A DNA stretch of 64,000 nucleotides from Sphagnum magellanicum (taxonomy: Eukaryota > Streptophyta > Sphagnopsida > Sphagnales > Sphagnaceae). Below are positions 1 through 10,757 of this stretch, piece by piece; the stretch's first letter is position 1, and each line of letters starts with the position of its first letter. Where the stretch lies: NCBI GenBank assembly GCA_021904315.1, contig CM038914.1, positions 17,471,065 through 17,535,064 on the forward strand. Direction: 5' to 3'. Below the pieces are notes generated by a model. The model worked only from the letters and a program-made list of their open reading frames with translations. It was not told the origin of the DNA and did not search any database. The translations under genes and the position numbers were made by a program.

Positions 1-2330
1 TGTGTGTAATGATTTTGTGTTTGTAGGTAGATTGGATAACGTGGCATTAAGCTATTGTGCATTGTTAGCATTTTTTGATATAGGTTTGTGAAACCATTAT
101 TTCGAATGGATGACACCTCCATCCACATGGTGGCACTCTTCAACAATAGTGAGGTAGGATTTCCAATAGCTAGAATTTTTGCACCTGTTGTAGATATTAT
201 AAGTTGGCTTAGATGCCTCTAGTGATAGTTTGATTTCATATGTTCCCTTGCTCTAACATCCCTACTAGTACAAATTGTCTTGTCAATGCAATAACATATA
301 TTTAAATCTTTAATAAAAAATTGAATCAAAACAATGTTAGGGATGCCTAACTTTCATAGAAGTATTCTTAGATGTGAAGGGGTTAGCATCAATAGACATG
401 GTGCATGGGTTGCACCCTTCAAAATTGAATGCAAGTGGAACAATGAAGAGGTGTTACTTCAACCAAAGCTCCATCACGGTCCCATCATGAGGCATGTCAC
501 AGTCCATAATCATGTTATTGATATTGTCTTTACTTGTTCTGTGAGGTTGCCAATGGAATTACATATAAACTCAGGTTTGTTTAATTTTCCCCGAGTAACA
601 CAAGTTTTGCACCATATGTATGGTTCAATAAGGAATACACACATTACCCATTCATTTTAAATTGAATTGTTTAACTTTAATTTACATTGATTACAAAAGC
701 AATGCATACTCATGGCTAATGTAGTGTTCATCAGTGGAAATTTGAAATTTGAATATAAGAGTACTTAAATTTGTAAAGTAGAAGAGAAATCTTGTAATTA
801 TTTCTATAGTTTGTTGATCATGTGGATGTATATCGATATTTGACTCTAAAATGTGCTGGTGTTGTTGGATTTGGGATGTTTTTTGACAATTAATGTTATC
901 ATAACAATTGTCTATGGGAATTCGGATAGTGGACTATGGCTTGCCACAATTATCAATGCACATGTTTTTTCACTTCCTTGTTAGTGCTCAATATTTAATG
1001 ATTTCAACAAAGTTCATAAATTTCAATAGAAATGTGGTTTTGATTACAAAATTTGGGTGAGTTTGTCCCTGCTATTCTATGGGGCATGGAGATACAAGTT
1101 AAATTATCCAAGTTCATCCAAATAGTATGCACATGCAATTTTCCTACTATGGTGGAGATGTTATATGAGAAGTTTTGATTTTCATATTACAAAGTAAATA
1201 ACATGATTTGATTTTTCATTTGTTAACATGGATAGTAGTGATTAAGTTATTAGTTACAAGTTTGGTGGTTTTGATTATCTTATGATTATCTAATAATTCA
1301 TTTAGGTCAATTACAAAAAGCTAAACATTTGTAGAGAAAGATTTTGCACATTTTAATACTTTTGTAGGTAAATTTGAATTTTCGTTACTAGGGTGTAAAC
1401 AAGATAAGATGAGCCATGGCATTACTTAATAGAAAAGGACTATGTCCTTTTGCCCAAAAATAAATTTTTCATACAAATGAATTTTTGAACATTTTTTTTT
1501 GCAAATTGTTATAATTAATGCTTATAATTGTCCAAGTACATGACATGTTTTTGTTCACAATTTTGGAATAATATGAAAATGTGAAAGTGTGTTAATTCCT
1601 TGAAAATTCAATGTTTCATCATTAACAATAATAACAATTTCAAGTCATAACCAAAATTGATTTAATTTTTTTTAATGTTTTCTTGTATAATAAGCTACAG
1701 ATTTTCTTAACATATCATGTACATTATACCCCATTTATATGTGGTAAAAAGTTTTGAATCTAAAATTCCAAATAAGTTTTGGAAAGTTTTTAAAAATTTT
1801 AAAGTTCTAAATTTCCACATATTTTAGGCTACTATGAGTGTTTTTTCAATGTGGCGAATAGGTCTTTATACTTCTTAATTTTTTTCCCATCATTTTATTT
1901 ATTATATGAGTTCTTGTGATAGTCCTTTGCAAATTTGATTCCTTTTGACATAATAGGTGTTCATTTTCAAAGGTCGTAATTGAAATTAAACTTAAATTTT
2001 ATCAAATGAATTTTTGATTGGATTCCATGACATTCATATGAATGAAAAAGGAATAGCTTGCCATGATTGCCATGGTTTTAAATGGTAAAACATAAGATTC
2101 CTTCAATTTTGACTATTTTTTTTGTCATTCACAAGTCTTTGTGGCTCGGTTTATTCTGACTACACCCACTAGGGTAATGTAATTTCATTGTTACTTATTG
2201 TTGAATAACCTATTTCTTTTCATGTTTCCAGTAGGTACCCTCAATAGATTGAGTTCAAATAGTATAATATCTTTCTTCATACATGCATATACCATTGTAG
2301 TGGTCATTAACAAACTCAATGCAGAAATTG
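1..2330. other. AT-rich non-coding DNA
   Basis: Very AT-rich sequence with no convincing coding signal. One 108-codon open frame (334-660, plus strand) has no recognisable motif and no supporting splice or composition signal. I see no RNA gene or TE terminus here. Confidence 0.6.
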
Positions 2331-3435
2331 CTAGTTAGGAATTTGAACCAAAGAAACAAAACAATTTGTAAAAAGAAGAAAAAACTTGTCAAAAAGGTCA
2401 TGCATGTCATGTGCATAACTATTAATGGTGTGATAAAAGACCATCACAATCTTTGATAATAAATTGAGAAGTTTTTGTTGCAAAACCAATGATGAGGCAT
2501 GTTGAAAAAATATTTTAATTTTGTTGGTATAACAATAAAGATCCACAGAGTATGAACATTACAAAATTGCAAATGTTGCAACATAGATGGCAAAAAAAAA
2601 TCAATAAACATTGTCAAAAAGGCCATGCATTAGTCATGCACAAGTAATAGTATTTTGATTCAAACAAATCAATACTAACTTTGATAATACAATGAACAAT
2701 TTTGTTACAAATTTAATGACAAACCATGTTGAATAATGATTCAAAATATCATAAATTTGTTAGTGAAATCATAAGTATTCCCAATATACACTCACAAGAA
2801 AATTGCAAATGTTTTATCAAAGAGCCTATATGAAAGTACCAATAAGTTGTGTCAAAAAAACCATGCAAAAGTGATGCATAATTGATAGTGTTTTGATAAA
2901 CAATTCATGATAATCTTTGATAATAAATTGAAACATTTTAGTTGCAAAATTGATGATGTATTGTGTTGAATGATCATTCAAAAATTATTATAAATTTGCT
3001 AATAAATTCATAAGTATTCTTAATATACATTCACAACAAAATTGCAAATGTTTTGTGAAAGAGGGCATGAAGATATGAATAAATAGAGTCAAAAAAGCCA
3101 TGCAAAAATCATGAATAGTTGATAATGTATTGATAAACTAATAATCACAATCCTTGACAATAAATCAAAATAATTTTTTGCAAAATTGATGACGTACCAT
3201 GTTGAATAATCATTCAGAAATTATTATACATCTGATATTAAAATCAAAAGCATTTACAATATACATTCATAACAAAATTGCAAATGTTTTGTCAAAGAGG
3301 CCATGAAACTCCAAATAAATAGTGAAAAAGTGATGCAAAAGTCATCCATAGTTGACAATGTTTTGATAAACTAATCATCAAATCTTTGAAAATAAATAAA
3401 ACAATTTTGTTGCAAAATTGTTGATGAACCTCGGT
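2331..3435. repeat. Satellite-like tandem array, ~237-bp unit
   Basis: The landmark TTGCAAATGTT recurs at 2567, 2803, 3042 and 3278, a period of 236-239 bp. Each unit also carries a CCATGCA(A)AAGTCATGCA-like segment, a TTTGATAATAAATTGA segment and a CATGTTGAATAATCATTCA-like segment in the same order. Four to five diverged copies are visible, the outer ones degraded. Internal stops argue against coding use. The unit is longer than the ~170-bp nucleosomal plant satellites, and the array continues only about 1.1 kb. Confidence 0.85.
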
Positions 3436-3710
3436 AGCAAGTGTCACAAGATTAAATAATTTGTGTGGAAATTCTATCATAATTTGTGATAAACATTCAA
3501 GAGAGCTTGAACAAATTTAATCATAGCCTAGAAAAAGAGTGAAAGGAAGAAGTGTCACAAATCTAGGATCAAATGTGCATGAAATGTGTGACACATGCAT
3601 GACGATATGTGATTGAATATTGTTCCTAACATAAAACAAGCATTGTGAATTTTCATGATATTCCTAAATTAATCAATTAAGAACACTAGCATAAATGTAT
3701 GTTCAAAAGA

Positions 3711-4004
3711 CGTTGAAATTAAGTTTGTTACAATGTTAAAAAGGTGTGAGATAACAATGTTGGAGATATTATGCAATTATGTTGTTTTTCAACATGTTTT
3801 TTTAAGATGTTGAAAATAAGTTTGTTACAATGTTTAAAAAGGTGTGAGATAACAATGTTGGGGATATTATGTAATTATGTTGTTTTTTCAACATGTTTTT
3901 TTAAGATGTTGAAAATAAGTTTGTTACAATGTTTAAAAAGGTGTGAGATAACAATGTTTGGGGATATTATGTAATTATGTTGTTTTTTCAACATGTTTTT
4001 TTTT
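3711..4004. repeat. Three-copy tandem repeat, ~98-bp unit
   Basis: A unit beginning GTTGAAAATAAGTTTGTTAC repeats at 3711, 3809 and 3908 (periods 98 and 99). It ends with a TTTTTCAACATGTTTTTT segment. Copies two and three are almost identical, so the expansion is recent. The GTTGAAAA and TTTTCAAC parts of each unit are complementary and could pair. Confidence 0.88.
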
Positions 4005-4367
4005 GGACACATTTGTACCTAACGATATTTTTAACATAACAACATGTTACCCATGTGATTTTGTCATATTATCATCAAGAAAGGAACCTTGAACTCATGT
4101 TGAATACGTTAAAAACACATGAGAAACAGAACACAAATGTGTTGAAAATTGTAGTAGTGTGAGCTGATCACCAGACTTATGAAGAGCAGAAAGGTACAGA
4201 TGTGTGCTCATTTCACATTCATTACATGTGTGGTACGTGTTATCATGTTTATTATGCCTGCACCCCATATTTCTTGGTTGAGTTGAATGAAATGCTGCAT
4301 CTTCTCAGTCAATGTCACATTCTAGAAACAAATGGCAACCACCTGTGAAAACATGGAAGGTAGCAGC

Positions 4368-4455
4368 TAATGGGTTTTCACTGGAATTGATATGAGACAA
4401 CACTCTGTTAGGTAATGGGTTTTCACTAGTCTTTGACATGAGACAACACTCTCTG
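4368..4455. repeat. 45-bp tandem duplication
   Basis: TAATGGGTTTTCACT ... GAGACAACACTCT occurs twice, 45 bp apart (4368 and 4413). No function is apparent. It lies just beyond the last visible exon of the interrupted oxidoreductase gene, probably inside its next intron. Confidence 0.75.
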
Positions 4456-4531
4456 GAATGTGCACAGGATTCAAGCTTCTGGACTTTGCAAGAATGACAT
4501 CATATAGTTCTCACTGATCCAGCTGCTCTAC

Positions 4532-4724
4532 CGCTTGAAGTAGTTCTTGACGATGTCGAGATTATGAAAGTTCAGCACCCCGATATCGACCTGTACGTCC
4601 GGTCTGGGGATCCGTGTATGTCTGTGTATGTCCACCCATGCGGTCCTTGTGTTCCACCACAACCACGCTCTTCCCCAAGTCGAGTAGGCGAATGGCTGCA
4701 TAGGTGCCGGTCGAGCCGCCCCCA
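4532..4724 (-). pseudogene. FAD-dependent oxidoreductase, second half of the interrupted exon
   Basis: Minus-strand reading gives the rest of a Rossmann FAD-binding loop and following strand ([31 protein letters not shown]), then [17 protein letters not shown]. This pattern is typical of secreted amine-oxidase-like flavoproteins. The reading frame must shift by one base near 4586-4590, between TYTDPQTG and VDIGV, so this copy carries a frameshift or a sequence error. The exon probably ends at a GT donor (AAGCG|GTAGAG) at 4532. No later exons are recognisable down to base 1, so they lie outside the window or are lost. The segment is GC-rich, unlike its surroundings. The 5' half lies 39.6 kb away at 44285-44427 because a transposon sits between them. 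Confidence 0.85.
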
Positions 4725-4755
4725 CACAAGGGGGCCTGTGAGGAGGTCCCACATG
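4725..4755 (+). repeat. Left terminal inverted repeat of the giant transposon
   Basis: 31 bp starting CACAAGGGGGCCTG and ending GTCCCACATG. It is the reverse complement of 44252-44281 apart from one extra G in the G run. Immediately outside is the target duplication CCA (4722-4724). Confidence 0.95.
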
Positions 4756-5086
4756 TGAAAAGAAAAAGAATTCCCCATTAGATTACCATGTCATTTACAC
4801 TAATCAGGGAATGCAGACCATGAGGGATTAATGGCACAGTCCCCTATCCTTTCCCATTGATATTTTGATGGGGTAGAAAAGGTTAATTTCACATATCATA
4901 AAATCAAAACATTTGCCATGTTGATTTGCAAGTAAATGATGCAGGAATAACACAAAATATCCCACCCATTTTCACTAACAAATAATATTGTAAATGACAC
5001 TACATTCCCATGTAACAGAGGTGGAAAATTTCTATTTTATTTCACATCAAAAATTGGTACATATGGTTCTCTTCAACACCTAGCCA
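4756..5086. other. Left subterminal region of the transposon
   Basis: About 330 bp of AT-rich sequence inside the left end with no gene. Direct or inverted copies of a transposase-binding motif would be expected here in a CACTA element, but I cannot pick out a clear repeated motif by eye. Confidence 0.4.
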
Positions 5087-5817
5087 TCAAAATAACCTAT
5101 AGAAATAACCTAGGCGAGGTGACAACATTCTCTGATCATCCGGACGCTCAGCAGGACTCGCGCCATCCTCCTCTGAGGAACTTGAGTCCGAGCTTGAGAT
5201 TAGCGGGATGTTGTAATCCCTTGAAGTCCAGCCACCAGTAACCCTGCTCTTTATTCCATTCCAGTGTCTTGCTCTTGAACCATAGCCAGCTTCCATGCCG
5301 CCGCTGTGTTTCTGCAAGAGCCTCCTCCTCCGCTTCCTGCGCTTCGAGTACCTGCACCAGCTGCTGCTTTCCATCATGCAAAACGCCATCGCCATTTCCT
5401 TCTTCTTCAGTTTCTTCTTCGTTGTGACTGAGAATACTGCTCCTGTAAACGCATCTGGTTTTCAAGAAGCAGTTCCATGCGACGAATGATCTCTTGGCCG
5501 CTGCACTTGCGCGGCTCGCCGTAGCTGGAGCTACTCTTCCTCTGCTTGCAGCAGGAGACCACCGCATGTTGTGGGAGCTTATGAAACTGGACATTACAAG
5601 CCACAACTGAGCTTGCGCTGCGTCGTGGCTTGTAATGTCCAGTTTCATCAAGCTCAGCCACGATTTCTTCGCGATACTTGATGCTCAGCAATGGAGAAAG
5701 AGCTCGAGATTTCGAGTGATCGCTGCTGAGTACGACGAACTCCGACCTCGTGAATTTGGACTTGATCATCACAGAAGAAGCACCAGCAGAAGCAGCTCCT
5801 CTTTCCTTGGCCTGCAA
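5087..5817 (-). other. Low-complexity open frames, unidentified
   Basis: Two overlapping minus-strand frames are open here. One (5407-5817) contains RKCSGQEIIRRMELLLENQM, which looks helical; the other (5148-5651) continues with a Glu-rich run (EEETEEEGNGD). They could be joined only by a one-base shift, and neither has a good ATG at its 5' end. The composition is richer in GC than the surrounding element, suggesting a captured exon. I do not recognise the family. A 23-bp perfect hairpin lies inside. This may be a decayed captured fragment rather than a gene. Confidence 0.3.
5582..5647. repeat. Perfect 23-bp inverted repeat (hairpin)
   Basis: TGAAACTGGACATTACAAGC... at 5582-5604 is exactly complementary to 5625-5647 around a 20-nt loop. 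Pairing continues outward with one bulge (AGCTT/AAGCT). It lies in the otherwise coding-like GC-rich patch. Confidence 0.9.
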
Positions 5818-6107
5818 GCTTCAGATATCGGTACTGAGCTCGAAGGAGGAGTAAGAAGGCAGGTAACGCTTACGAGCTCCGAGGAGAAGATACTCGGAGT
5901 TTTGAAAGCTTTAGAAAAGAGAGAAGGAGCTCCCTTTCTTCTTCAACACGCACAGCAGCGGACGATCCATGACAGCCGGTTGTTTGCGGATCGCAGCAGG
6001 GAAACGAATGAGCGTAGAAGAAGAAGAAGAAGAAGCTGTAAAGTACTGCAAAACAGCGGATGCGGATTGCTGCGATGCTGCTTCTTATTCCTCCAGCAGT
6101 AACTCCT

Positions 6108-9100
6108 ATTATCAATCCCCAGAAAGACGACCTGATTCTCCCCAGATCCCCAGTTCAGCGTAAGCACACTGCTTGCATCACTGTTAAGTACATTTGTCAC
6201 AAGCATTCATCACAAGTGTAGGTATTCCCTTACCTCACACTGCAGGTAGTTGGCTGATGATTCAGAACCACCACCCATTGCCCCATTTGCTAGAGCATTT
6301 TTCCTTGGCCGAGCATCAGCAATATACAACTTCCTGTACATCACCAAAGCAGGTCCATCACTACACCTTCAGATGCAACACTAGGTCCTAGAAGAGTATG
6401 AAGATCTCTGCAGTGAAGTTGTGATCAATTATGACCAGCCCAGATTAATGCTAGTGCGGGAGAATCATGCATTATCCTCCGACTCACATAGCATCTACCC
6501 AATTGCAATCCTTCAGACACCTGATAGCCTGGTCTAAAATCAGATCAGCCTTACAGCATACAAGCACTGCTATAGACACTGCTGACAGGATACAAAGAGT
6601 GGAAGGAGACCTGTGCTGAGAGAAACCTGTGGAAGGAGGTGCACACAGGGCTGCAACCAGCTTCTCATCTGCATTACTGAGTGCCATAGAAAACACCAGG
6701 CCACTACATGTGAGCATCACATGACTAACAATTTGACCACAATTTACAATTCAACATCCCAAGAGAAAAAGAAGCAGCACCTAAACTGAGCTTTCTTCAA
6801 TCATCTTGCACCCTTCACTGGCATGATAGCCTTGCATCTGAGAGACTTGAGTTGTACCTGCGGGAGTTCATCATAATTCCAATCAAAGGCTGAGATGATC
6901 GAGCCAGAACAGCTCCATTTCCTGCAACACTACCTCAAATGTGAGTCTCCAGAATTTAACGAAAACAGCTAAAAGCTAACACAGAAAAGAAGCAATATCA
7001 CCAAATGCTTTCTGAGAACATACTTCCATCTTCATCTCAGCAGATTGCAAACACCAAATGCTGATGCAATGCAAAGATGAGAAGAGGGAATCACCTGGAT
7101 GTTGCCAGCAAAGAACTGGAAGTCTACCACGTGCCCTGAATGCAGCAGCTTGCTGTACCTCCTCATCACTGGAGGGCATAAAAGATCCAAAACACAAGGT
7201 AAAAATGTCAAGCACTTGCAAGTAGCTGCAAAAATTGCAATGCCCTAAAGGAATCATACTAACGTTTTGCAGACCAGCAAACTCTTAATTAGTGATCATG
7301 ATTGCATTCAGCATAAACATGATCCCCACTATTAGCCACCACAGTCATTGGTCTACTAATTGATATATAAGGCAATCACAATCGCTATTTCTCAAAGCTG
7401 CAAAAAAGGACCAAAAACAAGGTTAACAGGGCAACCTGAAAGAGGCCGGCATGACCAAGAGTGATGGATATGTGGGGCAAACATTGTAATTTGCATTCAC
7501 ATCAGAAAGTCGCCACTCACTCCGAATGTTTGAGTCACCAGCACTGGTATCAGTGCCAATTGTAGTGGCTGATATCATCCGCATATACTCTGCCCGCAAC
7601 CGTATGCGCGGATCCCTTCCATTGGGTAAATTAGTTGAGAATGCATACAATTCATAGAGTCGTGATGGCCTCATCAGATGGGTCAAAGCCTCATGCACGG
7701 TCCTTCTCTGCACATCAAAACATTCAGCACCAGTACACCAAGTCATGAACCCACTTGAAACTTGCTGTCCATACTCACTGTTGCCCACATCAGACCATGG
7801 AAACTAACTACAGTGCCACTGCCTCAAACCTGCAAATCCTACACCATAACTATCAAGTGCTTGTTGGAAGATTCCAATGCCCAACCAAAGCAGAATCTAC
7901 AACAAACAGTCTGCCAGGTGCAAGAGGAAATTTGTCCAGCATTAGAGCGCCACAGTTTGGTTTCTCCACACACTCAATTCTTCAACTACAGGGCAGCACT
8001 CAACCAATAGAAAGTGTTAAGCACACATTGCTACCAATCTGGAGAGAATATGCCATGAAGAGTTGCTGTCTAACCTGCCTTGTACATGGCCGAAACCCAA
8101 AAACAATTTATCGCATATCCTTCCCTTCACGCAGTTGACAACCAACAATCAGGGTCAAGGTTAGCAATCACAGTGTGTATACAACGATAGAGATCTATAG
8201 CATATCCTTCCCTTCACCCAGTTGACAACCAACAATCAGGCTCAAGTTTAGCAATCAACGATGATAGAGATCTATAGCTGAAATTGGTACTCAGTCCTGT
8301 TTAGTGTCCAGAGCATGAAATTCTTAGTCTTACCAGTTACATTGTACACTTAGCTTTGATGGTGGACCTTCCTAGGTGACCACTTTTAGTGAACACAACA
8401 CATGACACATTATTCCTCTGTAAGTGTGTATCAGGAGAGGATTCCATCCAATACTTTAGGCCCATAGCCCAGACAAGCACAGTTTTGACAAATAGACACA
8501 GTGATATCTCAGTTGTACAACCCTCAATATGGAAAGTTGAGGGAATGTGCACGATTCAATGTCCCAAAATTGAATGAAGTTAAACCAACTTCAGTCATGG
8601 GCAAAACATTGACAGAATGTAACATTGTATTGCTCTCAGCAAATGTGTCATGAACAGCTACTTCTGACTTTCCGAAAACAGCCAAGACAAGCCACACCAC
8701 ATTGCTTTACATTCTTATGTCTAGTATAAGATAAGAAGAATCCCCACCGACTATATGAAGCAGCCGACGGACAGGACGTAAGGGTGCTGCCCCTGGAATA
8801 CGAGATGCAGGTGGTGACTGCCCTAGATGCTGTTTCCACCCCAATACAGTACCTCATTGATAAGTTTTGTTGACTATCACAATAGTTACACCTGAAACAT
8901 CTCTGCTAAAGGGGAGGTCAGCAGTCTTCCATCCTTCCACCTGTTTCGTTCATGAGAACTTTTTCAAAGAATTAGAAAGCATTAGTGACTTTGAAGACAA
9001 CCAGAACTTGTAGTTCCTACTGCTTACCAGTTTGGTGAATTTTTCAATGGTAGCCAGGGGTATTGTCCCCAAGGGTACAAGCTGTTTTGCACCCTCCCCC

Positions 9101-9715
9101 TGCAAAGTGCAGCACATAACATAAGTAACCCTGGGCAAAGCAAGAGATGAAGGAGCTCTATGCCTATGACCTGCTTACAGAGAAGTTAAAAGAGAGATCT
9201 ACAGTTACTGATTCTAAAAACTGAGCACCTCATTGTCTCCAAGGGAATGACACTGGCCAAAAGAATCCCACAAAGTAGAGAAGTTTGGCATGATCCAGGT
9301 TAGAAGGAATGATAAGTCCAACAAATAACATGGTCCAAAGGCAGATAAAGCTAACCAGAAAAAGCAAGCGGAAATTTGTGACCAACAATAAGCCAGCTGC
9401 ATCAAGGTTCACCAGAACCACTGCCCTTCCCTGCACCCCTGTCTGTTGTTAATATCAATTCTTCAATCAGCAACACTCTTGTCTTAAACAATTTCATGCA
9501 CACATGCTTGACCTAGATTTTCATCCAAATTGAACCTACTTCGCAGAATTGACAACCAATTCATGAGGAAACTCCAGATACAAACCTCTGCCACAATTTG
9601 TTCTGCTGGAAGTAGAAATCCATCCAAGCTATGTGCCAATGAAACTGTCCCTGCCTGTCGCCCAAATTTCCTCTAAATCCTGACACTCTGTCCACAATAC
9701 CTTCCCATGCCTTTC
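6108..9715 (-). pseudogene. Captured plant myotubularin (PI3P phosphatase) fragment, 11 exons
   Basis: Splice-consistent minus-strand exons match plant myotubularins in order: 9715-9586 (LLPAEQIVAE), 9430-9356 (GLLLVTNFRLLFL), 9099-9028 (VPLGTIPLATIEKF), ~8850-8748 (RRLLHIV), 8124-8075 (GKDMR*IVFGFRP), 7707-7436 (RLYELYAF; YNVCPTYPSLLVMP), 7168-7095 (FRARGRLPVLCWQHPG), 6921-6858 (GAVLARSSQPLIGIMMNS), 6676-6611 (NADEKLVAALC), 6333-6234 (KLYIADARPRKNALANGAM) and 6131-6108 (VVFLGIDN). Donor, acceptor and codon phase agree at nearly every junction. The piece covers the GRAM/PH region and the start of the phosphatase domain, and stops before the catalytic CX5R loop. It has an in-frame stop (TAA at 8108-8110) and a likely frameshift in the first exon. 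It cannot encode an active phosphatase. Retained introns show DNA-level capture. Confidence 0.9.
8110..8257. repeat. Duplicated ~61-bp segment at a myotubularin exon edge
   Basis: 8110-8170 and 8197-8257 are near-identical (GCATATCCTTCCCTTCAC ... TTAGCAATCA). The duplicated block contains the 5' edge and acceptor of the exon ending at 8075, so one exon boundary exists twice. This is another sign that the gene fragment is decaying. Confidence 0.85.
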
Positions 9716-9880
9716 CTACATGACCTAACAATGCAAATCATGCAGCCTTACAATATTGCTATGACAATCACATAACCCTAGTATCAGGTTTGAAGAGGGA
9801 ACCAACTCTACAATGAAATTCACATGCTTGAACATTACGTGTTGCCGAGTGAGTCATGGTGGGACATGCCTAACAAACCC

Positions 9881-10565
9881 AATCTTAGGCCGGTTTCACA
9901 CAATGGAAACAGACCAAACAGCAGCTCAACATCAATTAGAATACTATTGGAGCCACCCACAACCATTCAGACAAGTACTGGAGCTACCTGCAAGCTATAC
10001 AGCAAACTCATGAAAAAGCCTGTGCTCAAACTCACCCAACCTGGATCTACATCCTACACATTGTGTTGGATCTGAACACAATTAATGAGAAGGGGCTGAT
10101 TGGTGTAAGGCTGTCCAAGGTTCAGATTTGTAATGCAAGAAAGGTCAAAACCATGGCTTTTTCTTCAACAAATGGCCAGAATATTTCTGAGATTTACAGT
10201 CTGACCTCCTTTATATAACTGAAGTCTATCACTTAGATTTGCATGTTTTGCTCACAATAATGCTGATTGCCTGCATATTGTCAGACACAAACAAACTTCA
10301 GAATGCAAGAAACCCAAAAAAAAAGGTTCACCAGTACCCTGAAAACTACAAAACCAGCATTGCTTACAATTGAGGAAAGGCAGCACAATGATGTCCAACA
10401 GCAGACCCACCTTTCAGAAACTTAAAAAGTTTTTACAAGAATCTTCAGACATGCACCTTATAACTATTTCAGCACCCAGTTGCAGATGTACATAGCTCAA
10501 ACCCCATGTCAAGTTTGTGAATATCATGTCCTCTAGCACATCCTGATTTCAATTGAACACAGTTG
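9881..10565 (+). repeat. Left arm of a ~680-bp internal inverted repeat
   Basis: Reads AATCTTAGGCCGGTTTCACA and onward to about CCTGATTTCAATTGAAC. The reverse complement is present at 43054-43729 with only scattered differences. The outer edge, TTA followed by GGCCGGTTTCACA, resembles Tourist/Harbinger termini and the MITE at 45011. The matching end in the other arm does not carry a direct TTA duplication, so a single element spanning both arms is not shown. Confidence 0.9.
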
Positions 10566-10757
10566 ATCTCTGGTCCAAAGTCCACCTCTAAAACAAGCTG
10601 CTCCAGTTCTGCACAAGTACTTATCAGGCAGCCACTACATAGCGTTATAGTGATCATGTAAATAGAAATTATCAATCTACAACAACAATTTTAGGCCTAG
10701 TTCTTTTCATTAACTTCTAACTTTTGAAGAAGGTAGGAATGGTTCTCACCTTCAGAG

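Noticed and set aside
334..660. 108-codon open frame in the left AT-rich region.
   Set aside because: No recognisable motif, no composition change and no splice context; such lengths occur by chance.
7755..8138. Plus-strand frames of 82-127 codons.
   Set aside because: They are antisense to myotubularin exon 8124-8075 and neighbouring intron and show no domain.
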